Assembly (NCBI GenBank): GCA_025354165.1
Contig: JANXNI010000096.1
Coordinates: 31,529 to 95,528 of the forward strand
DNA from: Burkholderiales bacterium
Lineage (GTDB): Bacteria; Pseudomonadota; Gammaproteobacteria; Burkholderiales; Casimicrobiaceae
Reading direction: 5' to 3'
Length of the DNA: 64,000 nt
The notes under the pieces were generated by a model that was not told where the DNA came from, did not search any database, and saw only the letters and a list, made by a program, of their open reading frames with translations. Below are positions 1 to 8,626 of the stretch, in pieces; the first letter of the stretch is position 1; every line of letters starts with the position of its first letter. The position numbers were made by a program, and so were the translations under genes.

Positions 1-2
1 AA

Positions 3-35
3 GCAGCTTCTAAAGCTGCTCCAAAGCGTAAGTAA
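3..35 (+). CDS. C-terminal end of a Lys/Ala-rich protein (partial)
   Basis: Only the last ten codons and the TAA stop are inside the window. They read A-A-S-K-A-A-P-K-R-K, the kind of basic Ala/Lys/Pro tail found on bacterial histone H1-like proteins, some HU proteins and phasins. A strong Rho-independent terminator follows 24 bases after the stop, which supports this reading frame as the real end of a gene. The family cannot be decided from so few residues. Confidence 0.45.
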   Translation, partial: AASKAAPKRK

Positions 36-59
36 TATTTAATTACGCTTGCGAACAAG

Positions 60-91
60 CGCCCGAGCTGGAAACCAGCCGGGCGTTTTTT
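60..91 (+). terminator. Rho-independent terminator
   Basis: The stem CGCCCG(A)GCTGG pairs with CCAGCCGGGCG around an AAA loop and is followed directly by six Ts. It lies just after the stop of the partial gene at the left edge and ends that transcript. Confidence 0.9.
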
Positions 92-378
92 CGTGCGACA
101 CCGAATCCAGAGGGATGGTGCCGATCCTACCCAATCAGGTAGTACCGCGCCGCCCTTCGTCATGAGACGCTACACGTGTCCTCTGTGACGATGACTCAAG
201 GTCCGCGCCCCCTCCTCCGAAAAAGCGACCTTGATGTCCCTTGAGCCCGCATGGCTTGCCCTGCGGGCTTTTTCTTTTTGCTGATAACGCGCCACCTGCC
301 ATCTTAATCGGCGGGTCGGAACCCAGCATCTACGTTTGCCACGGATTTTCTGCGTTTATAAACCCGGCTTAGTGAGCA
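92..378 (+). other. gene-free stretch, possible small RNA
   Basis: No protein gene is supported here. The segment ends its first half with a second intrinsic terminator (244-279) although no coding region precedes it, and it contains a short hairpin CTACC...GGTAG near 127-142. An untranslated transcript ending at about 280 would explain the terminator. No clear promoter was found, so this is only a possibility. Confidence 0.25.
244..279 (+). terminator. Rho-independent terminator without an upstream ORF
   Basis: AGCCCGCA pairs with TGCGGGCT around a ten-base loop, followed by TTTTTCTTTTT. The shape is that of a plus-strand intrinsic terminator, but there is no gene between it and the terminator at 60-91. 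Confidence 0.75.
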
Positions 379-498
379 ATCAGCTTTTCAATGAAAGTAC
401 CATTTCACATGGGCTAGAAGCGCAATTAATGGAAAGTCAACATTTGCCATAATCAACCGGCAGACCCTTATCAGCCGTCATTTCCTAGTCAAGCTGTA
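379..498. repeat. 120-bp palindromic element, copy A
   Basis: Begins ATCAGCTTTT; GGGC lies at offset 33, GTCAA at offset 58, ACCC near offset 86, and AGCTG at offset 114. The left half closely matches the other copies. The right half is more diverged and overlaps the last codons and stop of the leftward Bug gene, so the right boundary could be coincidence. Confidence 0.6.
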
Positions 499-1444
499 TG
501 CCCAAACGCTTGATGATTGCGCCCCACTTCTTCATGTCGGCGTCGAGCACAGCCCTGAACGCGGCGGAGGTTCCGCCGCCGGGAGCCATGCCTGCAGCGA
601 CGAGGCGCTCGCGAATCGCGGGGTCAGCGAGCACGACGTTGACGTCGGCATTAATCTTGGCGACGATATCAGCGGGCATCGACGAGGGGCCGAACAGGCC
701 GTTCCATGCGACGGCTTCAAACCCTTTCACTGATTCCGAAATGCTCGGCAATTCTTTGAGCGAGTCAAAGCGCCCGGCGCTGGTCACAGCGATCTGACGA
801 ATGCGGCCGTTTTGCACAAACGGCGCGATGCCGGACGCGACGGCAAACAGCAACTGGGTGTCGCCATTTGCGGTTGAGAGCGCCGCCGGAGGCGAGCCGT
901 TAAAGGGAATGTGCTGCGCGTCAAAGCCTGCTTCGGATTTGAACAGCTCCATCGCCAGATGCGACGACGAGCCATTGCCGACGCTCGCGTACGACAGCTT
1001 GCCCGGATTGGCCTTGGCGTAGGCCACGAGGTCTGCCACCGACTTGATCGGCAGGGTCGCATTGACCGCGAGCACGTTCGGCTGCGTGGTCGTGATGACG
1101 ATGGGTACAAGGTCCTTCACCACGTCATACGGCATCTTCTTGTACAGGAAAGGGCCGTAAGCCGTAGGCCCAGGAAAGCCGATGGCAATCGTGTGGTTGT
1201 CGGTCGATTTCGCTGCGGCGTCAACGCCGATCATTCCGCCTGCGCCCGGCTTCGGATCAACCACAACGGGTTGCCCCCATTTGATGCTGAGCTTGTCACC
1301 CAGTACCCGGGCCACGAAGTCCAGCGACGAACCGGCCGGTGCCGGCACGACGATACGCACGGGTTTGGTCGGCCATGATTGGGCGAAAGTGACGGTTGAA
1401 ACGGCGGCTGCGACAAGCGCGGAGATCAGGTTGCGGGTTTTCAT
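485..1444 (-). CDS. tctC: Bug/TctC family periplasmic solute-binding protein
   Basis: A 319-residue tripartite tricarboxylate transporter receptor. It starts with a cleavable signal peptide (M-K-T-R-N-L-I-S-A-L-V, then ...TVTFAQ) followed by the usual W-P-x-K-P-V-R-I-V-V-P beta strand and a P-A-G-S-S-L-D ligand loop. Longer in-frame starts exist, but the ATG at 1444 is chosen because the signal peptide begins there. Bug proteins capture carboxylates in the periplasm and deliver them to TctA/TctB. It follows boxA by 85 bases on the same strand, and tctB and tctA head the same run of genes, so it is probably the receptor of that transporter. Benzoate or a related aromatic acid is the likely ligand by context. 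That ligand is inference, since Bug specificity cannot be read from sequence. Confidence 0.88.
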   Translation of the reverse strand: MKTRNLISALVAAAVSTVTFAQSWPTKPVRIVVPAPAGSSLDFVARVLGDKLSIKWGQPVVVDPKPGAGGMIGVDAAAKSTDNHTIAIGFPGPTAYGPFLYKKMPYDVVKDLVPIVITTTQPNVLAVNATLPIKSVADLVAYAKANPGKLSYASVGNGSSSHLAMELFKSEAGFDAQHIPFNGSPPAALSTANGDTQLLFAVASGIAPFVQNGRIRQIAVTSAGRFDSLKELPSISESVKGFEAVAWNGLFGPSSMPADIVAKINADVNVVLADPAIRERLVAAGMAPGGGTSAAFRAVLDADMKKWGAIIKRLGIQLD

Positions 1445-1529
1445 GGGTGCGGCGGGGTGATGCGATAAGGTGCTAAGCGTAGCGCAATGCGGGAGAGGGG
1501 ACGTTCTCCATCCCGCCGTTTTAGGTGGG

Positions 1530-2762
1530 TCAGTAAGTCTCCAGATGCAGACGCCCTTCGCGCCTGAAAATCTGATGAAGCGCCAGCCAGTCGAGCCCGT
1601 TCGTAACCGCCGTGTCACGCAGCGCGTCAAGCACGCCCGCTTCCATGCCTTTCAGGCCGCACACGTAAATATGCGTGTTGTCGTCTTTCAACAATTTGGC
1701 GACCTCGTCTGTACGCTCCCGCATCACATCCTGCACATAGCGTTTGGGCTGATTCACCGCGCGCGAAAACGCAAAGTTGATGTCAATAAAATCTTTCGGC
1801 AGGTTCATCAGCGGCCCGAAATACGGCAGCTCCTGCTGCGACCGCGCGCCGAAGAAAAGCATGAGCTTGCCGGCGTTGTCCCTGCCCGCAAGACGCAGGC
1901 GGCGACGACGCTCGGTCATCGCACGCATCGGTGCGCTGCCGGTTCCGGTGCAAATCATCAGGATGTGGCTCGGCGCGCTGTTCGGCATCAGGAAGGTCGA
2001 ACCAAACGGACCGATCACCTGAACCACGTCGCCTTTTTTCAGATCACAGACGTAGTTCGACGCGACGCCGCGAACTGGTTTGCCGTCATAATCAGTCGTG
2101 ACGCGCTTCACCGTGAGTGAGACGTTGTTGTAACCGGGTCGCTCGCCATCGCGCGGGTTGGCGATGGAGTACTGGCGGGCATGATGCGCGCGGCCCTGCG
2201 CGTCGACACCGGGCGGTATGATGCCCAGTGACTGCCCTTCAAGCACCGGAAAATTCGCGCTGCCGAAATCAAGCACGATGTGATGGGTATCGCTCTCGGT
2301 GCCGAGTTGGGTCACGCGGAAATTGCCGCTAACTGTCGCACTGATGAAGTTCTTGATGCCGTGGAGATTGACTGTCGGTTGCGACGCCGACGCCGGAGCA
2401 ACGACCGAACCGAGGCTCACGTCAGCGGCGTTGGTTTGAAGCTCGCCGCCACCGTTGTTGTCGAGCAAAGCAACGGCGTCAACCGGCAAATCCGCCAGCG
2501 GAATTTCTTTCGGCAATTCGTCCCAGGTCAACTGATCGGCAGTGGGATACGCCGCCACCCGCAACACCGTCCGCCAGTTGTCAATCGAGCCGGTCGGACA
2601 CGGCGAAATACAGGCCATACAGTGATTGCAGATGTCCGCATCGACCACGTAATTGCGCGAATCATGCGTGATCGCATCAACCGGGCAGGTGTCTTCGCAG
2701 GTGTTGCAGCGAATGCAGATTTCGGGATCGATCAGATGTTGTTTGAGGACTTCTGTGGTCAT
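1530..2762 (-). CDS. boxA: benzoyl-CoA oxygenase component A (reductase), BoxA
   Basis: 410 residues. Supplies electrons from NADPH to the BoxB epoxidase, which converts benzoyl-CoA to 2,3-epoxybenzoyl-CoA. The N-terminus carries two ferredoxin-type 4Fe-4S motifs: C16-x2-C19-x2-C22-x3-C26 and C45-x2-C48-x2-C51-x3-C55. An Ala/Pro-rich linker follows, then a ferredoxin-NADP reductase module with the FAD motif R-Q-Y-S-I and the nucleotide motif C-T-G-T-G-S-A-P. This domain order is diagnostic for BoxA. The ATG at 2762 is preferred over the upstream in-frame start because homologous proteins begin a few residues before the first iron-sulfur motif. It is cotranscribed with boxB, with a palindromic intergenic element between them. 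Confidence 0.95.
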   Translation of the reverse strand: MTTEVLKQHLIDPEICIRCNTCEDTCPVDAITHDSRNYVVDADICNHCMACISPCPTGSIDNWRTVLRVAAYPTADQLTWDELPKEIPLADLPVDAVALLDNNGGGELQTNAADVSLGSVVAPASASQPTVNLHGIKNFISATVSGNFRVTQLGTESDTHHIVLDFGSANFPVLEGQSLGIIPPGVDAQGRAHHARQYSIANPRDGERPGYNNVSLTVKRVTTDYDGKPVRGVASNYVCDLKKGDVVQVIGPFGSTFLMPNSAPSHILMICTGTGSAPMRAMTERRRRLRLAGRDNAGKLMLFFGARSQQELPYFGPLMNLPKDFIDINFAFSRAVNQPKRYVQDVMRERTDEVAKLLKDDNTHIYVCGLKGMEAGVLDALRDTAVTNGLDWLALHQIFRREGRLHLETY

Positions 2763-2771
2763 GGTTTGTTC

Positions 2772-2790
2772 CGCTCCCGCTGCGGGAGCG
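2772..2790. repeat. perfect 9-bp inverted repeat between boxB and boxA
   Basis: CGCTCCCGC, one T, then GCGGGAGCG. It lies directly upstream of the boxA start and beside the GTAGGG-type repeat. It could form a hairpin in the boxB-boxA mRNA that affects boxA translation or message stability. There is no T tract in either direction, so it is not a classical terminator. Confidence 0.6.
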
Positions 2791-2793
2791 TTC

Positions 2794-2862
2794 GTAGGGT
2801 GGGCACCCGTGCCCACGTAATTTGCGACACGATTAACGGTGGGCAGAGGCTGCCCACCCTAC
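2794..2862. repeat. REP-like palindrome with GTAGGG/CCCTAC ends
   Basis: GTAGGGTGGGCA at 2794-2805 is the exact inverse of TGCCCACCCTAC at 2851-2862, with further inner inverted GTGGGCA/TGCCCAC units. Related copies lie at 22279-22328, 24124-24141 (half) and 60899-61008. It sits between boxB and boxA in the operon. Confidence 0.8.
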
Positions 2863-2883
2863 CCGTAAGACCTGTGCTTCTGC

Positions 2884-4314
2884 CTAATTAAACCGCACGT
2901 AATCAAAATCTGCTGGCTGACGGTTGATGCCCATCACAGGCGGCGCAATCCAGTTGGCGAATTTGCCCGGTTCGACGACGCGGTGCATGAGCGATGCGAC
3001 AAAGGCGCGATCTTCAACCGAGGGCAGCCAGTGCTTCTCGTTCGCGGCAAATTCGACCTCAGACACCACGCGCCCGTCGGGGCTGATTTTCACGCCGGCG
3101 AGCATTCCAATTTTCCGATTGAACGCCTTGTGCGGCACGGTCAAACGGAAGGCAATTCCGGCCTTCTCCAGCACCTTGTTCCAGCGCCCGACGCCGCCGA
3201 CCGAGTCCTTGATGTAGTCGTCGCGCAGCACTTCATTGAGACCATTCAACATCGGAACCTGCCGCTCGATGAGCGTATCGTTTTGAACGGCGAGCACGCC
3301 GTAAGTCTGACCCTGCAGTTGGTGGTCATCCGCGCGCTTGGTCTCTTCAAAACGCCCTTTTAAACCAGAGTTATAGAAGATCGCCGCATTGCTTGATTCG
3401 TCGGCACCGAAGAGATCAATCGTGACGCTATAGTGAAAATTCAGGTAGCGCTGAATCGTGTCCAGATCGATCACGCCAGCGGCGCGAATCTTTGCGGGAT
3501 CGTCGGTTTTCAATTCGTTCATCACAGCGGCGGTGCGCGCGATGACGCGTGAAATTCCGCTCTCGCCAACGAACATGTGATGCGCCTCTTCGGTGAGCAT
3601 AAATTTCGTGGTGCGCGCGAGCGGATCAAATGCGCTTTCAGCCAGCGCGCAGAGTTGAAATTTGCCGTCGCGATCGGTGAAATACGTAAACATGAAAAAC
3701 GCTAGCCAGTCCGGCGTTTTTTCGTTGAATGCGCCCAGAATGCGCGGATTGTCGGCGTCGCCGGAGTTGCGTTGTAGCAACGCATCGGCCTCTTCGCGAC
3801 CGTCGCGACCGAAATGTTTATGCAGCAGATAAACCATCGCCCACAAATGGCGGCCCTCTTCCACATTGATCTGAAAGAGGTTCCGCAAGTCATACATTGA
3901 CGGCGCGGTAAGACCCAAATGACGCTGCTGTTCAACCGATGCCGGCTCCGTGTCACCCTGCGTGACGATGATGCGTCGCAAATTCGCGCGATGCTCGCCC
4001 GGCACGTCTTGCCACGCCGCTTCGCCTTTGTGCTCGCCGAAACCAATCGTGCGGCCTTCTTCCTTTGGGTTCATGAAAATGCCCCAACGGTAGTCCGGCA
4101 TTTTGACGTGACCAAACTGCGCCCATCCGCCCGGATCGACACTCACCGCCGTGCGCAAATACACGTCGTGTTGCATCGCGCCTTCGGGCCCCATGTCGTT
4201 CCACCACGAGAGATAGTTCGGCTGCCAGTGCTCAAGCGCACGTTGCAGCGCCTTGTCTTCGGACAGGTTGACGTTGTTGGGGATTTTGTCGCTGTAGTTG
4301 ATGCCAGTTTGCAT
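2884..4314 (-). CDS. boxB: benzoyl-CoA 2,3-epoxidase, BoxB
   Basis: 476 residues, full length for the family. A class I di-iron monooxygenase that forms the 2,3-epoxide of benzoyl-CoA using O2 and electrons from BoxA. The carboxylate/histidine iron ligands fall in the expected helices: a Glu near residue 123 in the V-T-Q-G-D-T-E-P segment, V-E-E-G-R-H at 151-156, and T-E-E-A-H-H at 241-246. The ATG at 4314 is the only sensible start (M-Q-T-G-I-N-Y-S-D-K, the usual BoxB beginning). It is preceded by boxC (54 bases upstream) and followed by boxA on the same strand. Confidence 0.96.
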   Translation of the reverse strand: MQTGINYSDKIPNNVNLSEDKALQRALEHWQPNYLSWWNDMGPEGAMQHDVYLRTAVSVDPGGWAQFGHVKMPDYRWGIFMNPKEEGRTIGFGEHKGEAAWQDVPGEHRANLRRIIVTQGDTEPASVEQQRHLGLTAPSMYDLRNLFQINVEEGRHLWAMVYLLHKHFGRDGREEADALLQRNSGDADNPRILGAFNEKTPDWLAFFMFTYFTDRDGKFQLCALAESAFDPLARTTKFMLTEEAHHMFVGESGISRVIARTAAVMNELKTDDPAKIRAAGVIDLDTIQRYLNFHYSVTIDLFGADESSNAAIFYNSGLKGRFEETKRADDHQLQGQTYGVLAVQNDTLIERQVPMLNGLNEVLRDDYIKDSVGGVGRWNKVLEKAGIAFRLTVPHKAFNRKIGMLAGVKISPDGRVVSEVEFAANEKHWLPSVEDRAFVASLMHRVVEPGKFANWIAPPVMGINRQPADFDYVRFN

Positions 4315-4368
4315 GGGTACTTCCTAAAAATCTAGATGCGCTGAAAAAAAACGTGAAGCGTCCGGTGA

Positions 4369-6084
4369 CTAAACGCGATTGAAATCAAACTGGGATTTTT
4401 CGCCCTTGCCGTAGAGCTTCAGCGCGCCTTTTTCACCCACCGCGTTGGGCCGCTGGAAAATCCAGTTTTGCCAGGCGGTGAGACGACCGAAGATTCGGGT
4501 GACCATGTTCTCGGTGCCGTTGAAACGCAGGTTCGCTTCCATGCCAGTGAGCGCATCCGGCGACATTGCGGCACGCTCCTCTAATGCGATACGAACTTCG
4601 TCTGTCCAGTCGATGTCGTCCGGCGCTGAAGTAACAAGGCCCAACGCGAACGCTGCATCGGCATCCAGCTGCATTCCCGCCTTCGCGCGAACCGCTTCAA
4701 CGGCAGGCACTTCTTCGTAAAAGCGACGCGCCAGCCGCGACTGTCCGGTTGCCATCGGGAACAAGCCAAAGTTCACGTCCGACACCGTTATCTTGGGTGC
4801 CCTATCTGCGTCGTCAGGCAGCGCGAGCATGTAAGTACGGTCGCAGGCAAGCGCAAGTTCGAGCAAGCTGCCAGCGAAGCATGATTCCGATTCGATCAGC
4901 GCAAACAGACTACGCGAGGACACATCGATACGCGAAAAGGTGCGCCGGATGAGACCGATCGTTTCCCGGACAAGCCAGTGATCTTTGTGCTTCATCAGCA
5001 CTGCGTCGCTCGCCAAAACCGCAGCCGCATCGCCCTCGGTTTTCAGAATCCAGGTGCCGACGTCCACCTCGTTGGTGCGCATCGAAAGAATCGCGTCATC
5101 CAGCTCACGCGCCATCGCAAGCGGCCACCAATTCACACCTGCAGCTTCGATGCCTTGAATGCTGTCGGGCTGCTTGCCTGTCGGCGCTTTCATCGTGAAC
5201 GTAGCGTTCCGTTTCGCGCGATCTATCTCAACGGTGACGTTGGCATAGCGCAATGCGTACGGCTCATCCTTGCGTTCAACGCGCGTAAGTGAAACGCCTT
5301 TGCCATCGGCAGGACGATCACTGCCCGCAGCCAATTGCAGCGCGCGTTCACGAACTCGCCCTGCAAACACAGCAGGCTTCGCGATGTCATCAACCAGCCG
5401 CCAGTCCTTCGCTTTTTGTCCCCGCACACCTTCGGTCGTGGTGCAGAAAATGTCGGCCAGATCGTGGCGCACGTGACGCTTGTCGGTGACGCGTGTCAAT
5501 CCACCCGTGCCGGGCAATACGCCGAGCAAAGGCACCTCAGGCAATGAGACCGACGACGAGCGATCATCGATCAACAAAATCTCATCACACGCCAGCGCAA
5601 GCTCATAACCACCGCCAGCGCACGCGCCATTCACGGCAGCCAAAAACTTGAGCCCGGAATATTGACTCGAATCCTCCAACCCGTTGCGCGTTTCGTTCGT
5701 GAATTTGCAGAAGTTCACTTTCCATCCGTGGCTTGACACGCCAAGCATGAAAATATTCGCACCCGAGCAAAAAATACGATCTCGCGCGCTGGTCACCACG
5801 ACGGTGCGCACTTCGGGGTGCTCGAAGCGAACGCGATTGACTGCGTCGTGCAGCTCAATGTCGACGCCAAGGTCATAGCTATTGAGCTTCAACTTGTAGC
5901 CAGGTTTAAGGCCTGCGTTTTCGTCAACGTTCATTGAGAGCGTCGCGACCACATCGTCGAACGCGAGCGACCAGTGGCGATAACTTGACGGCTCGGTGCG
6001 ATAGTCTATGTTGCCATTTGCCGAGGTAACTGTCTTAGGCGTACCCTCTGATAATTCAATCTCGCTCGCGCTGGCAACATTCAT
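4369..6084 (-). CDS. boxC: benzoyl-CoA-dihydrodiol lyase, BoxC
   Basis: 571 residues. BoxC opens the epoxidised ring hydrolytically, giving 3,4-dehydroadipyl-CoA semialdehyde and formate. It belongs to the crotonase fold but is about twice the usual size. The first half carries an oxyanion-hole loop (A-C-A-G-G-G-Y-E-L-A-L-A-C-D), and the second half contains a degenerate copy (S-C-F-A-G-S-L-L-E-L-A-L-A-C-D). The ATG at 6084 has a good AGGAGA ribosome site seven bases upstream. It is the first box enzyme in the leftward run, 149 bases downstream of tctA. Confidence 0.95.
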   Translation of the reverse strand: MNVASASEIELSEGTPKTVTSANGNIDYRTEPSSYRHWSLAFDDVVATLSMNVDENAGLKPGYKLKLNSYDLGVDIELHDAVNRVRFEHPEVRTVVVTSARDRIFCSGANIFMLGVSSHGWKVNFCKFTNETRNGLEDSSQYSGLKFLAAVNGACAGGGYELALACDEILLIDDRSSSVSLPEVPLLGVLPGTGGLTRVTDKRHVRHDLADIFCTTTEGVRGQKAKDWRLVDDIAKPAVFAGRVRERALQLAAGSDRPADGKGVSLTRVERKDEPYALRYANVTVEIDRAKRNATFTMKAPTGKQPDSIQGIEAAGVNWWPLAMARELDDAILSMRTNEVDVGTWILKTEGDAAAVLASDAVLMKHKDHWLVRETIGLIRRTFSRIDVSSRSLFALIESESCFAGSLLELALACDRTYMLALPDDADRAPKITVSDVNFGLFPMATGQSRLARRFYEEVPAVEAVRAKAGMQLDADAAFALGLVTSAPDDIDWTDEVRIALEERAAMSPDALTGMEANLRFNGTENMVTRIFGRLTAWQNWIFQRPNAVGEKGALKLYGKGEKSQFDFNRV

Positions 6085-6233
6085 TCAAGTCTCCTGAATT
6101 CAAGCAACAGACGAGAAAATCCTCGCTGTATTTATCCCGTCGCCGTCGTGAAGGCTGGCACCAACAGCTTGCCGACATTTCACGGAACGGCGACGTTTCC
6201 AAGTTTCAACCGTCAGATTGCAGTATCAACTCT

Positions 6234-7805
6234 TCAGTGCGCTTTTTCAGCGGGATGCGAGTCACCGGTCAATCCTTTGACCAAAGAGGCCTGAAGCGAT
6301 TGGTCGCCCTCAATAATGTGGTTCGGCGCTTTTCTCAGCGCTCGTATGAACGAGAAAATCTGCCAGATAGTCAATGCGGCGATAGCACTAAGGAGCGTTG
6401 CGCTGATAGGGCGAGTGGCGAAGACGCTGAAACTGCCACGGCTCAAAAGCATGGCTCGGCGGAAATTCTCTTCGAGCATCGGACCCAAAATGAAGCCCAA
6501 CAAGAGCGGTGCCGCCTCCATATCAAGCCGCAAGAAAATGTAGCCAATAAAGCCGAACACGCAGGTCGTGTAAATGTCTTGCAGATTGTTGTTGATACTG
6601 TAGGTTCCGATGCAGCAAAAGAAGAGAATTGCCGGGAACAAAACGGTGTACGGAATCTTGAAAATCGACAGCCAATATTTCACCATCGGAACGTTGATGA
6701 TCAGAAGGAAACAGTTGCCGACCCACATACTCGCAACGAGTCCCCAAAACAGATCCGGGTGACTTGCAATCATGTTCGGTCCGGGCTGAATACCTTTGAC
6801 GATGAAGGCCGCCATCATCAAGGCCATCACCGCATTTTCGGGTATGCCAATGGCCATCAGCGGGATAAAACTGGTGCGAGCCGCTGCTTCATCGGCCGCT
6901 GCCTGTCCGGCCACACCTTCGATGACGCCGGTGCCGATTTCGTCTTTGTATTTACTGAGTTTTTTGTCGACGGCATAGGCTGCGAATTGAGCCATCGTGG
7001 GACCGCCGCCGGGCATGATGCCGAGGATTGATCCAACGACACTGCCCCGGAGCGCGCTGGGGATGATGCGCTTGAACTCGGGCCAGGTCGGCATGAGTTT
7101 GATCACGCCGTTAAACGGCGTAAGCACGTTTTTGTTGTCCAGATTCTTCATCACCTCGGCAATGCCAAAGCAGCCCAACGCGATGCTGATCAAGCCAATG
7201 CCGTCGCTCAGAGCTGGCACGTCCATTGTGTAGCGAGGCATGCCGCTATTCACGTCCGTACCCACCGAGCCGAGCAGCACGCCGACCATAGCCATGGCCA
7301 GACCATTGAGCAAGCTGCCTGAGCTGACAAAGCTCACACAGAAGAAACCCAACAGCATCAGCGCACAGTAATCAGCAGGCCCGAACAGGAAACCAACCTC
7401 ACCCAGCGGCACCGCCAATGTCGACAGCACCACGATGGCGACCGTGCCGCCGATAAAGCTCGAAACACCGGCGGTAAACAACGCTAGTCCGGTCTGGCCT
7501 TTCAGCGTCATCTGATACCCGTCGATGCAGGCAACAATGCTGCTCGCATGAGGGATTTTCATCGTGATCGCGCTGACACTGTCACCGTACTGCGCACCGT
7601 AATAAATGCCCGCGAGCATGATGATTGCCCCGCCCGTGGGGATGGAATACGTTAGCGGAAGCAACAGGCTAATCGTTGATAGTGGTCCTAGACCGGGAAG
7701 CATGCCGATAAGCGTGCCAACGGAGCATCCTAATGCGCAGTACATTAGATTGCTAAGCGTGAGTGCGTGCTCAAACCCGAACGCGAGGTTATGTAGGGTT
7801 TCCAT
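6234..7805 (-). CDS. tctA: TctA large membrane subunit of a tripartite tricarboxylate-type transporter
   Basis: 523 residues, highly hydrophobic, with the family's Gly-rich N-terminal segment (I-G-M-L-P-G-L-G-P) and the conserved G-A-Q-Y-G-D-S near residue 70. TctA forms the solute channel of TTT systems and works with TctB and a periplasmic Bug protein. Its start overlaps the tctB stop by one base (TAATG), showing translational coupling. Its place between tctB and boxC suggests it imports the substrate of the box pathway, probably benzoate or a precursor. The substrate is inferred from location only. Confidence 0.93.
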   Translation of the reverse strand: METLHNLAFGFEHALTLSNLMYCALGCSVGTLIGMLPGLGPLSTISLLLPLTYSIPTGGAIIMLAGIYYGAQYGDSVSAITMKIPHASSIVACIDGYQMTLKGQTGLALFTAGVSSFIGGTVAIVVLSTLAVPLGEVGFLFGPADYCALMLLGFFCVSFVSSGSLLNGLAMAMVGVLLGSVGTDVNSGMPRYTMDVPALSDGIGLISIALGCFGIAEVMKNLDNKNVLTPFNGVIKLMPTWPEFKRIIPSALRGSVVGSILGIMPGGGPTMAQFAAYAVDKKLSKYKDEIGTGVIEGVAGQAAADEAAARTSFIPLMAIGIPENAVMALMMAAFIVKGIQPGPNMIASHPDLFWGLVASMWVGNCFLLIINVPMVKYWLSIFKIPYTVLFPAILFFCCIGTYSINNNLQDIYTTCVFGFIGYIFLRLDMEAAPLLLGFILGPMLEENFRRAMLLSRGSFSVFATRPISATLLSAIAALTIWQIFSFIRALRKAPNHIIEGDQSLQASLVKGLTGDSHPAEKAH

Positions 7806-8233
7806 TAGTAGAGCGGCAACTGAAGACCGAGGAGATACTTGAACGCAAAAGCCACTGCGATCAAACCCACTGAAATCTTGATGTTTCGAATGACCGAGTA
7901 GGACGTTCCCGCGTAGGTAGTACTAAACACCAGAAAAACGATGGCCACGAGCATGTTGATGTGCTCAGAAATGAGCGCAAAGCCAGCCAGACCCACAAGC
8001 ACAAGAATCATGCTCTTTACGTTGTAATTCAACGGAACTGGTGCGACAAAGTGCGAGCGCACCAAAGTGGCCGCACCAACGAAAAATAACAGCGAGCTGA
8101 CAATGAGCGGCACCAGACCAGGCCCCGCTCGACTCAATTGACCTAATGGATACGTCAGCGCGATGCCCCCAAATAAGAGCGCAATGGCCATGAGCAGTAG
8201 ACCTCTAACGAAGTTTCGATTCGTCAAATTCAT
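7805..8233 (-). CDS. tctB: TctB small membrane subunit of a tripartite tricarboxylate-type transporter
   Basis: 142 residues with four predicted membrane helices, the standard TctB architecture. It partners TctA in the inner membrane. It is the first gene of the leftward tctB-tctA-boxC-boxB-boxA-tctC run, about 340 bases downstream of a strong candidate promoter at 8584-8611. The long leader contains no supported gene. Confidence 0.9.
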   Translation of the reverse strand: MNLTNRNFVRGLLLMAIALLFGGIALTYPLGQLSRAGPGLVPLIVSSLLFFVGAATLVRSHFVAPVPLNYNVKSMILVLVGLAGFALISEHINMLVAIVFLVFSTTYAGTSYSVIRNIKISVGLIAVAFAFKYLLGLQLPLY

Positions 8234-8583
8234 TTATGTGCCTTCAGAAAATGGCCAATGTGGCCGTTGTTCGAGTGAGCAAGCAAGCAAGTCATCGTAT
8301 CTCCTTGAGTTTGCCCTCGGCTCAGCTGGATACATCATGGGTACGCAGACCGTCGGGGGTTTACGATCATTGTATGGAGCCAGACGCACAATTAGCTGTC
8401 GCACTTCACCTTTAAGACACTCACGCGCAATTCATAGCCTAGACGCAACTTCCCGGACTTCATGCAAATAAAAAGTTGACTCTTGATCGTTCCCGGAAAC
8501 CGTTTCGCAAGCCCTAAGGGGCGCCAACAATAAAGCCTTCGCTCCATGCGCCTACTCGTATAGAAAAACAACCACAAAGTGAA
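8234..8583 (-). other. long untranslated leader upstream of tctB
   Basis: About 350 bases with no convincing ORF lie between the candidate promoter and tctB. I see no clear riboswitch or terminator in it. One short leftward ORF (8392-8577) has no ribosome site or recognisable protein and is left out. Confidence 0.4.
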
Positions 8584-8624
8584 TTATTATGCATTTTTTG
8601 CGATGCGTCAACCCGTAAAATGCA
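8584..8624 (-). promoter_or_regulatory. candidate sigma-70 promoter and BoxR-type operator for tctBA-boxCBA
   Basis: Read leftward, TTGACG (8611-8606) is separated by 16 bases from TAATAA (8589-8584), a good housekeeping promoter. The spacer contains TGCA (8590-8593) and TGCG (8599-8602); another TGCG lies at 8604-8607 over the -35 box, and TGCA at 8621-8624. TGCA repeats are the known recognition element of BzdR, the close relative of BoxR. A repressor bound here would cover the promoter. The promoter call and repeats are seen in sequence; binding is inference. Confidence 0.65.
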
Positions 8625-8626
8625 CT

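Noticed and set aside
135..329. Short leftward ORF in the region before copy A
   Set aside because: It overlaps the terminator hairpin, has no ribosome site and encodes no recognisable protein.
8392..8577. Short leftward ORF in the tctB leader
   Set aside because: No ribosome site or recognisable protein; likely untranslated leader.
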